Shown: positions 43,398 through 52,880 of the stretch, piece by piece
Numbering within the stretch: the first letter of the stretch is position 1
Layout of the letters: each line of letters starts with the position of its first letter
Made by a program: the position numbers and the translations under genes
Source of the DNA: Crocinitomix sp044361315
GTDB lineage: Bacteria > Bacteroidota > Bacteroidia > Flavobacteriales_D > Crocinitomicaceae
NCBI GenBank assembly: GCA_044361315.1
Contig: JBIKJA010000014.1
Location: forward strand, 58,214 to 122,213
Direction: 5' to 3'
DNA length: 64,000 nucleotides
The notes under the pieces: generated by a model
What the model was told of the DNA's origin: nothing
What the model saw: only the letters and a program-made list of their open reading frames with translations
Databases searched by the model: none

Positions 43398-45413
43398 TTA
43401 TTTGTATGAACGTTGTTTCAACTCAATATCTTTAAATTCTAATTGCTCTTTGTGCACGACTGAATTCGCTGGATCACCTGTCCATTCCCACGCCGCTACA
43501 TAACGGAAATTTTCATCATCACGTTTCGCTTCGCCTTTTTGCTCTCCAGATTCTTCAACAGATTCTTCTCTGAAATGTCCACCACACGACTCGTTTCTTT
43601 CCAAAGCATCTTTGGCGAACAATTCACCTAATTCTAAGAAATCAGCCACACGAGTTGCTTTTGCAAGTTCTGGGTTAAATTCATTCATTACACCTGGCAC
43701 AAATACATCTTTCCAAAACTCTTCTCGAATCTGACGAATTTCAGCAATTGCCTCTGTCAAACCTTGTGCATTTCTAGACATCCCCACCTTATTCCACATC
43801 ACCAAACCCAATCTTTTGTGGAAAGAATCAACTGTTTGTTTTCCTTTGATATTTAGTAGTTTCTCCAATCTTTCTCGCACCGATTTTTCAGCTTCCAAAA
43901 ACTCAGGAGATTCAGTAGAAATTTTTCCTGTTCTAATTTCTTTTGAAAGATAATCTCCAATGGTGTAAGGAAGAACGAAATAACCATCGGCCAAGCCTTG
44001 CATCAAAGCAGAAGCACCTAAACGATTTGCTCCGTGTTCAGAAAAATTAGCTTCACCAGCTGCATAACATCCAGGAACGGTAGTCATTAAATTATAATCA
44101 ACCCATAAACCGCCCATTGTATAATGTACCGCTGGGTAAATCATCATAGGTGTTTTGTACGGATTTTCATCCACAATCTTATCGTACATTTGGAAAAGAT
44201 TGCCGTATTTATCTTGAATAACAGCTTCACCTAATTCTTGAATCCGTTCTTTTGATGCGTTTTTTTCACCTTTTAGGACAGCTTTTTCAGATCCGTAGCG
44301 ATAAATAGCAGAAGCGAAATCTAAGAAAACAGCTTCTCCCGTTTTATTCACACCAAAACCAGCATCACATCTTTCTTTTGCTGCTCTCGACGCAACATCT
44401 CGAGGCACTAGGTTTCCATAAGCAGGATATCTTCTTTCCAAAAAGTAATCTCTTTGATCTTCTGATAATTCTACAGGTTTAATGGTACGTTTACGAATTG
44501 CTTCGGCGTCAGAAGGATTTTTTGGTACCCAAATCCGTCCATCATTTCTTAATGATTCGGACATGAGCGTTAATTTCGATTGATAATCACCTGACCGAGG
44601 AATACAAGTTGGGTGAATTTGCGTATAACAAGGATTAGCAAAAAACGCCCCTTTTTTATGTGCTCTCCAAGCAGCAGTGACGTTTGATCCCATTGCATTG
44701 GTGGACAAAAAGAACACATTTCCGTATCCACCGGTTGCTAAAACAACCGCATGTGCGCTGTGTTTTTCGATTGCTCCAGTTACTAAGTTTCGAGCGATAA
44801 TTCCACGAGCTTTCCCATCCACCACTACCAATTCGAGCATTTCGTGACGGTTAAACATTTGGATTTTACCCATTCCAATTTGGCGGTTCATTGCGGAATA
44901 AGCACCTAATAAAAGTTGCTGACCTGTTTGACCTTTTGCATAAAACGTTCTTGAAACCAAAACTCCTCCAAACGAACGGTTATCGAGTAAACCACCATAT
45001 TCACGTGCAAAAGGCACACCTTGAGCAACACATTGATCAATAATGGAAGCGGAAACCTCCGCTAAACGGTAAACATTCGCCTCCCTTGCTCTATAATCTC
45101 CTCCTTTAACTGTATCGTAAAACAAACGGTATACCGAATCGCCGTCATTTTGGTAATTTTTTGCAGCATTGATGCCACCTTGTGCAGCAATTGAATGCGC
45201 ACGACGAGGTGAATCTTGGAAAGCAAAAGCCTTTACCTTATAGCCCATTTCGGCCAGAGAAGCAGCGGCAGAACCACCTGCCAGACCAGTTCCAACAACA
45301 ATTATATCAATAGAACGTTTGTTCGCAGGATTTACTAACTCAATATGATCTTTATGATTTGTCCATTTATCCTTAATTGGACCTTCTGGAATTTTAGCAT
45401 CTAAAACTTTCAT
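43398..45413 (-). CDS. sdhA: Succinate dehydrogenase / fumarate reductase flavoprotein subunit
   Basis: A 671-residue flavoprotein with the FAD Rossmann motif VVGTGLAGGSAAASLAEMGY and the covalent-FAD histidine in RRAHSIAAQGGINAA. Further motifs are HPTCIPRSGDY, and substrate/FAD segments such as AGEANFSEHGANRLGASALM. It is in the three-gene set sdhC-sdhA-sdhB of Bacteroidota with a single membrane subunit. The C-terminus is Glu/Lys-rich (EESGEQKGEAKRDDEN). Direction of catalysis in vivo is not determinable here. Confidence 0.96.
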   Translation of the reverse strand: MKVLDAKIPEGPIKDKWTNHKDHIELVNPANKRSIDIIVVGTGLAGGSAAASLAEMGYKVKAFAFQDSPRRAHSIAAQGGINAAKNYQNDGDSVYRLFYDTVKGGDYRAREANVYRLAEVSASIIDQCVAQGVPFAREYGGLLDNRSFGGVLVSRTFYAKGQTGQQLLLGAYSAMNRQIGMGKIQMFNRHEMLELVVVDGKARGIIARNLVTGAIEKHSAHAVVLATGGYGNVFFLSTNAMGSNVTAAWRAHKKGAFFANPCYTQIHPTCIPRSGDYQSKLTLMSESLRNDGRIWVPKNPSDAEAIRKRTIKPVELSEDQRDYFLERRYPAYGNLVPRDVASRAAKERCDAGFGVNKTGEAVFLDFASAIYRYGSEKAVLKGEKNASKERIQELGEAVIQDKYGNLFQMYDKIVDENPYKTPMMIYPAVHYTMGGLWVDYNLMTTVPGCYAAGEANFSEHGANRLGASALMQGLADGYFVLPYTIGDYLSKEIRTGKISTESPEFLEAEKSVRERLEKLLNIKGKQTVDSFHKRLGLVMWNKVGMSRNAQGLTEAIAEIRQIREEFWKDVFVPGVMNEFNPELAKATRVADFLELGELFAKDALERNESCGGHFREESVEESGEQKGEAKRDDENFRYVAAWEWTGDPANSVVHKEQLEFKDIELKQRSYK

Positions 45414-45425
45414 CGCTACGTATAT

Positions 45426-46082
45426 TTAAAGTTGAATGAGGTAATGGAAAAGTGCAATAAAAATGAATCCCGCAGGAATAAAGATTGCATAAATATTTCC
45501 AAGTTTTTTTAAGGTAGGTGTGTATTTATTGTTGTTGAATCCAACCGATTGAAAAGAGGATTGAAAACCATGTAATAAATGAAGTGCTAAGAAAATAAAC
45601 GAAACACAATACAAGGCAACCCGAATAGGATCAACAAATTTTAATTGTAATTCGTGAATATAACGGGTTGGATTTTCAGGATGAAAATGTACATATTTAT
45701 GCAAAATTTCAGGAATCCAAAAATCATAAAAATGCAGTCCTAAGAAAAACAAAACCGTTAACCCTGTGTAAATCATGTTTCTTGAAACCCAATTGGAGTT
45801 TGTAGCTGGTTTATTCATTGCATATTTAATGCTTCGCGCTTTGTGATTTAAGCGATCTAAATAAATTCCCATTGCCAAGTGGAAGATTACCCCAAAAATT
45901 AACACTGGTTGTAATACAAACTGAATCAATGGATTGGTTCCCATAAAATGAGAAAGTTCATTAAAAGTAGCTCCGTCTCCAAACACCGAGGTTAGGTTAA
46001 TTACAAAATGTTGAAGAAGAAAGAACATCAGGAAAAAACCTGAGAGTGCCATGAGTACTTTTCTTGCAATTGATGTTTTCAT
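45426..46082 (-). CDS. sdhC: Succinate dehydrogenase cytochrome b subunit
   Basis: A 218-residue integral membrane protein with five predicted helices, for example ALSGFFLMFFLLQHFVINL, FVLQPVLIFGVIFHLAMGIYL, MIYTGLTVLFFLGLHFYDF, VALYCVSFIFLALHLLHGF and IFIPAGFIFIALFHYLI. Conserved histidines in helices 1, 2 and 4 (LQHF, IFHL, LHLLHG) are candidate heme ligands. The single-subunit, five-helix type is the one found in Bacteroidota and epsilonproteobacteria, so no sdhD is expected. It leads the operon, 12 nt before sdhA. Confidence 0.95.
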   Translation of the reverse strand: MKTSIARKVLMALSGFFLMFFLLQHFVINLTSVFGDGATFNELSHFMGTNPLIQFVLQPVLIFGVIFHLAMGIYLDRLNHKARSIKYAMNKPATNSNWVSRNMIYTGLTVLFFLGLHFYDFWIPEILHKYVHFHPENPTRYIHELQLKFVDPIRVALYCVSFIFLALHLLHGFQSSFQSVGFNNNKYTPTLKKLGNIYAIFIPAGFIFIALFHYLIQL

Positions 46083-46155
46083 TTTTTTCCTTGTTTAGAA
46101 TCTTTTATTTATGGTTCAAATTTGACAAAATAGTCAAAGTTGAACCAATAAAATA

Positions 46156-46187
46156 CAAATTTAATCGTGTTTTTAATTAATAACAAA
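46156..46187 (-). promoter_or_regulatory. Promoter of sdhCAB
   Basis: On the minus strand TTTG (46187-46184), a 20-nt spacer and TAAATTTG (46163-46156) match the consensus, leaving a 5' leader of about 70 nt before sdhC. The 313-nt divergent region 46083-46396 otherwise holds only A+T-rich sequence and the suf promoter candidate. Confidence 0.6.
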
Positions 46188-46315
46188 TTATTGAATTTAT
46201 ATGTTTCAGGTTCTGTTTATTTAGAATCAATCTAAATAAAATTAAACCCTATTTTTCAATAAAATCGGGACTTTCCGAACAAAAACATAGAAGTACTTGT
46301 GAAATAATTAGAAAT

Positions 46316-46351
46316 TTTGAAAGTGCAATACCACAAAACAGCTATTTTTGT
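46316..46351 (+). promoter_or_regulatory. Candidate promoter of sufABCD
   Basis: TTTG (46316-46319) and TATTTTTG (46344-46351) are arranged like a Bacteroidota promoter, but the 24-nt spacer is longer than ideal. The -7 box lies 45 nt before the first gene. Confidence 0.4.
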
Positions 46352-46396
46352 ACAAAAATTAGTGCTTATTTAAATTAATTCTAAACAAGGACGACT

Positions 46397-46720
46397 ATGA
46401 TAAAAGTAACAGATCTTGCAAAAGAAACAGCCATCCGAATGATGCGTGAAGAAAATCATGCAGATCACTTTATACGTGTAGGGGTTGAAGGCGGCGGATG
46501 TTCCGGCTTGATGTATCAATTAAAATTTGACAATAACATCAATGAAGACGACAAAGAATTTATGGACAACGATATTAAGGTAGTGATGAATAAAAAAAGT
46601 GTTTTATACTTGGCAGGTACAACCCTTGATTACAGCGGCGGATTAAATGGGAAAGGATTTATTTTTTCAAATCCAAACGCTTCACGAACGTGCGGATGCG
46701 GAGAAAGCTTTTCACTCTAG
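46397..46720 (+). CDS. sufA: HesB/IscA-type iron-sulfur assembly protein (SufA-like)
   Basis: A 107-residue A-type Fe-S carrier. The three conserved cysteines are in GGGCSGLMY and the C-terminal CGCGESFSL. It begins the suf operon, 12 nt before sufB, and probably transfers clusters assembled on SufBCD to target apoproteins. Confidence 0.93.
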   Translation: MIKVTDLAKETAIRMMREENHADHFIRVGVEGGGCSGLMYQLKFDNNINEDDKEFMDNDIKVVMNKKSVLYLAGTTLDYSGGLNGKGFIFSNPNASRTCGCGESFSL

Positions 46721-46732
46721 ATAAAAGATACG

Positions 46733-48175
46733 ATGGCGGCATATACGGAAGAAGAATTAGCTGAGGAGTTAAAAAATCAAGAATATAAATTTGGGTTTAC
46801 TACCGATATTGAATCCGATAAATTTGCGGCAGGCTTAAACGAAGAGGTAATTCGTTTGATTTCAGCTAAGAAAAACGAACCTGAATGGTTATTGGAATAT
46901 CGCTTAAATGCTTACAGGGTTTGGTTAACGATGAAAGAACCTTCTTGGGCTCATGTTCGTTATGAAAAACCAAAATTTCAGGAGATTTCTTATTTTTCTG
47001 CGCCTAAAAAGCAGTACGAAAGTTGGGATGATGTCGATCCTGAAATGAAAGCTACCATGGATAAGCTTGGCATATCTATGGATGAACAAAAAAAATTAAC
47101 AGGGGTTGCGGTGGATTTTGTCATGGATTCGGTTTCTGTTGCCACTTCATTTAAAGAAAAACTAGGCGAACTTGGAATCATTTTTTGTTCATTCAGTGAG
47201 GCCGTTCATAACCATCCAGATTTGGTTCAAAAATACCTAGGATCTGTCGTTCCAACGCAAGACAATTTTTACGCTGCGCTAAATTCAGCCGTTTTTTCGG
47301 ATGGCTCGTTTTGCTATATTCCAAAAGGCGTAAAATGTCCCATGGAATTATCGACCTATTTTAGAATCAATGAATCGGGTACAGGGCAATTTGAACGAAC
47401 TTTATTAATTGCAGACGAAGGAAGTTATGTTTCGTATTTAGAAGGATGTACCGCGCCAAAAAGAGATGAGAATCAATTACATGCTGCGGTGGTAGAATTA
47501 ATAGCGTTAGACAATGCTGAAATTAAATATTCAACCGTACAAAATTGGTTTCCAGGCGATAAAAATGGTTTAGGCGGAATCTATAATTTTGTTACAAAAC
47601 GCGGAATTTGCCATACGAATTCTAAAATTTCATGGACGCAAGTTGAAACAGGATCTGCGGTAACTTGGAAATATCCTTCGTGTATCTTAAAAGGCGATAA
47701 TTCGATTGGAGAATTTTATTCGGTGGCAGTGACCAATAACTTTCAGCAAGCGGACACCGGTACGAAAATGATCCATATTGGGAAAAACACGAAGAGCACA
47801 GTGATTTCAAAAGGAATTTCAGCGGGACAATCGCAAAATTCTTACAGAGGCTTGGTGAAAATCCACAAAAACGCACACAATGCACGTAATTTTACCCAGT
47901 GCGACAGTCTTTTAATGTCGGATACATGCGGAGCACATACGTTTCCATACATTGAATGCAGCAACAAATCGGCACGACTTGAACATGAGGCTACGACCTC
48001 TAAAATTGGTGAAGATCAAATTTTTTATTGTCAGCAAAGAGGACTTTCAGAAGAAAAAGCAATTGGTTTGATTGTCAATGGCTACGTGAAAGAAGTCTTG
48101 AATAAATTGCCAATGGAATTTGCCGTAGAAGCACAAAAATTATTAGCTATTTCGTTGGAAAACAGCGTTGGATAG
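46733..48175 (+). CDS. sufB: Fe-S cluster assembly scaffold SufB
   Basis: A 480-residue scaffold of the SufBCD complex. Recognisable segments are SDGSFCYIPKGVKCPMELS, YLEGCTAPKRDENQLHAAVVE, VQNWFPGDKNGLGGIYNFV and QCDSLLMSDTCGAHTFPYIE. The C-terminal core has RLEHEATTSKIGEDQIFYCQQRGLSEEKA. Cluster assembly takes place at the SufB-SufD interface with ATP hydrolysis by SufC. Confidence 0.97.
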   Translation: MAAYTEEELAEELKNQEYKFGFTTDIESDKFAAGLNEEVIRLISAKKNEPEWLLEYRLNAYRVWLTMKEPSWAHVRYEKPKFQEISYFSAPKKQYESWDDVDPEMKATMDKLGISMDEQKKLTGVAVDFVMDSVSVATSFKEKLGELGIIFCSFSEAVHNHPDLVQKYLGSVVPTQDNFYAALNSAVFSDGSFCYIPKGVKCPMELSTYFRINESGTGQFERTLLIADEGSYVSYLEGCTAPKRDENQLHAAVVELIALDNAEIKYSTVQNWFPGDKNGLGGIYNFVTKRGICHTNSKISWTQVETGSAVTWKYPSCILKGDNSIGEFYSVAVTNNFQQADTGTKMIHIGKNTKSTVISKGISAGQSQNSYRGLVKIHKNAHNARNFTQCDSLLMSDTCGAHTFPYIECSNKSARLEHEATTSKIGEDQIFYCQQRGLSEEKAIGLIVNGYVKEVLNKLPMEFAVEAQKLLAISLENSVG

Positions 48176-48208
48176 CATCAAATAAATAGAAAAAATTACT
48201 TAATTAAA

Positions 48209-48976
48209 ATGAAACACGCATTATTAACGATTAAAAATCTACACGCCGAAATTGAATCGGAAGGAAAAGAGATTTTAAAAGGATTAAATTTAACCGTAAA
48301 TGCTGGAGAAATTCACGCGATTATGGGACCAAATGGAGCAGGTAAATCTACTTTAGCTTCAGTGATTTCTGGAAAAGATGGTTACGAAGTCACTTCGGGA
48401 GAAGTCACCATGGATGGGATTGATTTATTATCCTTGGAACCAGACGAAAGAGCCAAAGAAGGATTATTTCTAGCCTTTCAATATCCTATTGAAATTCCAG
48501 GTGTTTCGAACATTAATTTTTTGCGGACCGCTTTAAATGAAATCAAAGAATACCGCAAGGAGGAACCAATTTCAGCGAAAGATTTTATGACCATGGTGCG
48601 TGAAAAATCGAAATTAGTTGAACTAGATCCAAAATTAGCATCCCGTTCGGTGAATGAAGGATTTTCAGGCGGAGAAAAAAAGAGAAATGAAATTTTCCAA
48701 ATGGCCATGTTGACACCAAAAGTGGCGATACTTGATGAAACGGATTCGGGCCTAGACATCGATGCGTTAAGAATTGTTGCCGCTGGGGTAAATAAATTGA
48801 AAAACGAAAATAATGCCATCATCATTATTACCCATTATCAGCGCTTGTTGGATTATATCGTTCCCGATTTTGTGCATGTTTTAGCGGATGGTAAAATCAT
48901 CAAAACTGGGGATAAAACCTTAGCGTTAGAATTGGAAGAAAAGGGGTACGATTGGTTGACTGAAGTAAAAAAATAA
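48209..48976 (+). CDS. sufC: Fe-S cluster assembly ATPase SufC
   Basis: A 255-residue ABC-type ATPase with Walker A GPNGAGKST, ABC signature FSGGEKKRNE and Walker B AILDETDSGLDIDALR. The pattern FLAFQYPIEIPGVSN is typical of SufC rather than transport ABC proteins. It lies 33 nt after sufB and 6 nt before sufD. Confidence 0.97.
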   Translation: MKHALLTIKNLHAEIESEGKEILKGLNLTVNAGEIHAIMGPNGAGKSTLASVISGKDGYEVTSGEVTMDGIDLLSLEPDERAKEGLFLAFQYPIEIPGVSNINFLRTALNEIKEYRKEEPISAKDFMTMVREKSKLVELDPKLASRSVNEGFSGGEKKRNEIFQMAMLTPKVAILDETDSGLDIDALRIVAAGVNKLKNENNAIIIITHYQRLLDYIVPDFVHVLADGKIIKTGDKTLALELEEKGYDWLTEVKK

Positions 48977-48982
48977 GGCCGG

Positions 48983-50221
48983 ATGAGTGTAGTAGTATCA
49001 GAAAAAATGAACACTTTTTTAAGTAATTTAGAAACACCAAATTCTGATTTACAATTAAAAGCGTTTTATTCTTTGCAAGAATTAGATTTTCCAACCACGC
49101 AAAATGAATATTGGAAATATACCCGTTTAGGTAAAATTTCGGGACAACAATTTAGTTTAAACGGTGGTTCTCAACCTCAACTAGATTTTTCCAACTACTT
49201 AGTTTCTACTAATTATTTAGTGATTGAAAATGGTGAAGTTCGATTAGATTTAAGTGCTTTAAATCCAGCTATTAAATTAAATTTCTTTGAGGGAGATACA
49301 GTTTCGGAACAAGAATTGTTTAATGCAGAAAATGATGTATTTGCCTTACTCAATTTAGCCTATTTCAAAAAAGGCATCGAAGTAAAATTTGATAAGGCAG
49401 CGGCAGAAGCGCCAATTTTACAATTAATTTACCTTACCACTGGTGAGCGCATTTTATCGAACCAACGACTTAACCTAATGGTCGATAAGTCGGTAGAAGC
49501 GAAGATGGTGATCACTCAAATTGATTTAGGAGGAACAGGTTGTTTTGCGAATTTTCAATTAAACGCTCAAATTGCTGAAAACGCACATTTTACTATCCAT
49601 AAAATTCAACATTTAGGAGATCGAAATCTCGGCATTACCACAGAAAAAATCGTACAAGAAAAAAATTCTACCTTCAAAATAAACACATTTACCACGAGTG
49701 GACTTTTGGTTAGGAATAACATCAATATTTCGGTTGAAGGTGAAAATTGTTCGACTTATATGAATGGTGCAATGATTGGAAAAGGCAAACAGCACATTGA
49801 TAACCATACTTTTGTAAATCATAAAGTTCCGAAATGTTATAGCAATGAAGATTATAAATATGTGATGGATGAGCAATCGACTGGTGTTTTTAATGGACGT
49901 GTGGTGGTTCAGAAAGACGCACAAGTCATTAATGCCTATCAAAACAACGGAAATATTCTCTTATCTGATGATGCTTCAATCTATTCGAAACCCGAATTAG
50001 AAATTTATGCAGACGATGTTAAATGTTCGCATGGCTCTACCACTGGACAATTAGATGAAGATGCATTATTTTATTTACAAGCTCGTGGAATTTCAAAAGA
50101 AAAAGCACGTAAAATCTTGGTTTCTGCATTTTTAGGAGGACAATTATCGGCAATAGATCAAGAAGAAATATCTCAATTAATTGAAGGTATCTTAAAAAAA
50201 GATTTCGGCTGGGATTTCTAA
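48983..50221 (+). CDS. sufD: Fe-S cluster assembly protein SufD
   Basis: A 412-residue paralogue of SufB, forming the beta-helix core with it. Typical segments are NEYWKYTRLG near the N-terminus, and the C-terminal core SKPELEIYADDVKCSHGSTTGQLDEDALFYLQARGI (core: ADDVKCSHGSTTG), ending IEGILKKDFGWDF. It is the last suf gene; the cysteine desulfurase SufS and SufE that often follow in Bacteroidota are absent, with a 153-nt gap to an unrelated secreted protein. Confidence 0.96.
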   Translation: MSVVVSEKMNTFLSNLETPNSDLQLKAFYSLQELDFPTTQNEYWKYTRLGKISGQQFSLNGGSQPQLDFSNYLVSTNYLVIENGEVRLDLSALNPAIKLNFFEGDTVSEQELFNAENDVFALLNLAYFKKGIEVKFDKAAAEAPILQLIYLTTGERILSNQRLNLMVDKSVEAKMVITQIDLGGTGCFANFQLNAQIAENAHFTIHKIQHLGDRNLGITTEKIVQEKNSTFKINTFTTSGLLVRNNINISVEGENCSTYMNGAMIGKGKQHIDNHTFVNHKVPKCYSNEDYKYVMDEQSTGVFNGRVVVQKDAQVINAYQNNGNILLSDDASIYSKPELEIYADDVKCSHGSTTGQLDEDALFYLQARGISKEKARKILVSAFLGGQLSAIDQEEISQLIEGILKKDFGWDF

Positions 50222-50307
50222 ATCCACTTGTTCCAATACTCAATAACAAAGGACTTAGGTAAAACACATGCCCGACTAATTTTAAATTAATTAAAAATAA
50301 TTTAACT

Positions 50308-50315
50308 TATTTTTG
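50308..50315 (+). promoter_or_regulatory. Candidate -7 box upstream of SprB-repeat gene
   Basis: TATTTTTG lies 59 nt before the gene start. No clear TTTG at the -33 distance is seen, so this is tentative. Confidence 0.3.
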
Positions 50316-50374
50316 CTGAAAATATTCCCGTTTAAAAATTTTCAGTAAATTAGCATTTTACCTAGTAATTTCAA

Positions 50375-51973
50375 ATGAAAAACCAACGGTTGACGCTACA
50401 ACTTTTTGCTTTTGTATTAATGATGCAAATGTCGTTTAGTGTAGTTGCTTTGCAACCAATCAGTCCTCAAATAAACTCTTCAGAATCTGATGGTATTGGC
50501 GAAGCAGGTTCAAGTACAGGTGATGAGATTTATGGGTTTGAAAAAATTTGTGATGAAGGCACCCCTTTTACCATTAGCAGTATCTCTTTTCCTTTTGATG
50601 AGGTGGATGGCCTTATTATAAAATGGGAAAAAAAGACGGCTGAAACAGGTTGGATTACCATTCCTGATGCGACACTTGATTTTTTAAATCCTGAACATAT
50701 TACCGAAACAACCTTTTACAGAAGAGCTTGCCGACAAAATGTAAGTCAGCCTTGGGTGTATTCGAACGTAATTACCAAAGAAATTGTCGAGGGTATAATA
50801 ACCTCCAGAATCACCCCGTCTAATGTGACGTGTAAAGAAGGGAAAAATGGTTCGGCTAATATTGAAGTAATAGGAGGTCAACCAGCTTACACTATTTATT
50901 GGTCAAATGGTGCATTTGGAGCAAGTGTTGATAATTTAGCGGCTGGGACTTATTTTGCATTCGTTATCGATGCTAATAGTTGTATTCACATAAGTGATCT
51001 TTTTGCGATCCAAGAACCAATAGTTTCGGTAGAATTTAGCGATTTTTTTGTCATGGATCCAATTTGTTATGAGAGCAATGATGGAGGCATTTTTGTAGAT
51101 GCAATTAATGGATTACCTCCCTACTCATACACTTGGTCAAACGGAGAAACAGGACCTATAAATATTGATCTTGCAGGAGGAGTCTATTCGGTTACAGTGA
51201 AAGATGCGAACGGTTGTGAAAGTTCGATTGAAGGAATTGAATTAATTGAACCAGCTCCATTGGAAGTTGAAAAAATGACGACCTCAAGTTCATGTTTTGA
51301 AAATGCAGATGGTAGCGTTTATTTAAATGCAGATGGTGGCACATTCCCGTATTATTTTGCTTGGTGGGATGGTGTAATGACAGCTTCTAGAAATGATCTT
51401 ACCGTAGGTATCTACTCCTTTCAAATTATGGACAATAATGGCTGTATTACAACGGATGAAGTAACAATAGCTGGCCCGAATGAGTTAATTGCAACGCCTG
51501 TTGTTGTCAATAACATTATTTGTAAAGCTTCTATTAATATTGTTCCTGATGGTGGCACGGCGCCTTATGATTTTATTTGGGATGATGGCAAAACAACCGC
51601 TTCTTTAGACAATCTTTGCCCTGGAGATTACCAAGTTAAAATTACAGACGCAATGGGTTGTGAAACAACGGAAAATTTGTCAATTTCGGCGCTTGTGGTT
51701 TCTGAATCGATACAAATAAAAGTTGCAATGAATCCTTATGGTGAAAAGGGGTATTTAAACATAATAGTTCCTTATTTGAAATCTACCGACGTCAGAATTT
51801 ATGCTGACAATGGTCAAATTATCGAATCGTTTTTGGACATCAATCCAACTGATTTAAAAGAAATTCAAGTCAATTTAGATTTAAATAATTATAGTGATGG
51901 TGTTTATTTTATAGTGGTTGATAATTCTGGCTTGAGTCAATCAGCAAAAATAATGATTTCCAAAGATCTTTAG
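50375..51973 (+). CDS. Secreted SprB-repeat protein with C-terminal T9SS-like tail
   Basis: A 532-residue protein. A signal peptide (LLQLFAFVLMMQMSFSVVA-like, residues ~5-26) precedes an Ig-like segment. Four SprB-type repeats of ~90 residues follow, each with C-x-x-x-x-D/N-G-x-x-x-V-x-x-x-G-G-x-x-P-Y-x-Y-x-W, for example GLPPYSYTWSNGETGP. The last ~85 residues (VRIYADNGQIIESF, GVYFIVVDNSGLSQSAKI) form a T9SS-type beta-sandwich. SprB repeats occur in gliding adhesins and other surface proteins. The stop overlaps the convergent methyltransferase stop by four nucleotides. Confidence 0.82.
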   Translation: MKNQRLTLQLFAFVLMMQMSFSVVALQPISPQINSSESDGIGEAGSSTGDEIYGFEKICDEGTPFTISSISFPFDEVDGLIIKWEKKTAETGWITIPDATLDFLNPEHITETTFYRRACRQNVSQPWVYSNVITKEIVEGIITSRITPSNVTCKEGKNGSANIEVIGGQPAYTIYWSNGAFGASVDNLAAGTYFAFVIDANSCIHISDLFAIQEPIVSVEFSDFFVMDPICYESNDGGIFVDAINGLPPYSYTWSNGETGPINIDLAGGVYSVTVKDANGCESSIEGIELIEPAPLEVEKMTTSSSCFENADGSVYLNADGGTFPYYFAWWDGVMTASRNDLTVGIYSFQIMDNNGCITTDEVTIAGPNELIATPVVVNNIICKASINIVPDGGTAPYDFIWDDGKTTASLDNLCPGDYQVKITDAMGCETTENLSISALVVSESIQIKVAMNPYGEKGYLNIIVPYLKSTDVRIYADNGQIIESFLDINPTDLKEIQVNLDLNNYSDGVYFIVVDNSGLSQSAKIMISKDL

Positions 51974-52812
51974 TAAATTCGAGTTACCTCGCCAAAATCT
52001 AAAATTTTTCCTGTTGTAGATTTAATGCTCAATGTTGATATTTCGACCTTTTTATTCTTCACTAATTCTAGTGTGATTTCTTTTATTTTTTGTTCTGTCA
52101 AACGAGGCGAATAGGTATTCATAATTATAAAACCATTTTTCTTAATTAAACCTAACGCTGTGTTGAGCAATTCGGGGAACTTCTGTTCTATTTTCCAGCG
52201 TTCTTTTTGGGTTCCTAATCCAAACGCGGGAGGATCCATAATAATGCCAGTATATTTATTTTCTCGTTTAAGTTCGCGCTGAGCAAATTTTAACGCATCA
52301 TCCAAAACCCAATGAATGCCTTCTAGTTTAGAAGCCTCCATATTTTCTTTTGCCCAGGTGTTGATTTGTTTCACTGAATCACAATGAAATACTTCGGCAC
52401 CAACCGATCTTGCCATGACAGATGCTCCACCAGTATATCCAAATAAATTTAAAAATCGACCTGCTGGCTGAATTTTATCTTTAATAAAATCCCAATTACA
52501 GCGTTGTTCTGGAAATAATCCAACATGCTTAAAGCGGGTTAATTTTATTCTAAAATTCAACTGATCATAACTCATTTGCCATTCGGTTGGCGTTCCAATT
52601 TTCAAATGTTGCCATTCACCCTGAGTGTTGTCTTTTGCTAAAAATCGAAAATGCGCTTTGCTTTGCCATTCGGCTTCGCTCAACACAGGCGGAAAATAGG
52701 CGTTTCTATCTGGGCGAATGGTGATGATTTTTCCCCAACGTTCTAGTTTTTTTTCGTTGCCTGCATCAATCAATTCATAATCTTTCCAATGCGCTGTGTA
52801 AATTCGTGCCAT
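51970..52812 (-). CDS. SAM-dependent methyltransferase, RlmI-like (rRNA m5C family)
   Basis: A 280-residue class I methyltransferase. The SAM-binding motif is LNLFGYTGGASVMARSVGA, with an acidic D in FHCDSVKQ. The catalytic MDPPAFGLGTQK (DPP) is present. The segment GLFPEQRCNWDFI is the family element ahead of motif I. It resembles RlmI/YwbD-type 23S rRNA (cytosine-5) methyltransferases but lacks an N-terminal PUA domain, so the substrate is uncertain. It is tail-to-tail with the SprB gene. Confidence 0.8.
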   Translation of the reverse strand: MARIYTAHWKDYELIDAGNEKKLERWGKIITIRPDRNAYFPPVLSEAEWQSKAHFRFLAKDNTQGEWQHLKIGTPTEWQMSYDQLNFRIKLTRFKHVGLFPEQRCNWDFIKDKIQPAGRFLNLFGYTGGASVMARSVGAEVFHCDSVKQINTWAKENMEASKLEGIHWVLDDALKFAQRELKRENKYTGIIMDPPAFGLGTQKERWKIEQKFPELLNTALGLIKKNGFIIMNTYSPRLTEQKIKEITLELVKNKKVEISTLSIKSTTGKILDFGEVTRIY

Positions 52813-52880
52813 GTAGCAAAGTTAGGTGAATTCAGGTTCAAACAGCATGAATTTCAATTGAAGTTCTTCATCGAAAGAAA

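Noticed and set aside
46083..46396. Search for a gene or small RNA in the 313-nt divergent region between sdhC and sufA
   Set aside because: Only A+T-rich sequence with promoter-like boxes for both operons was seen.
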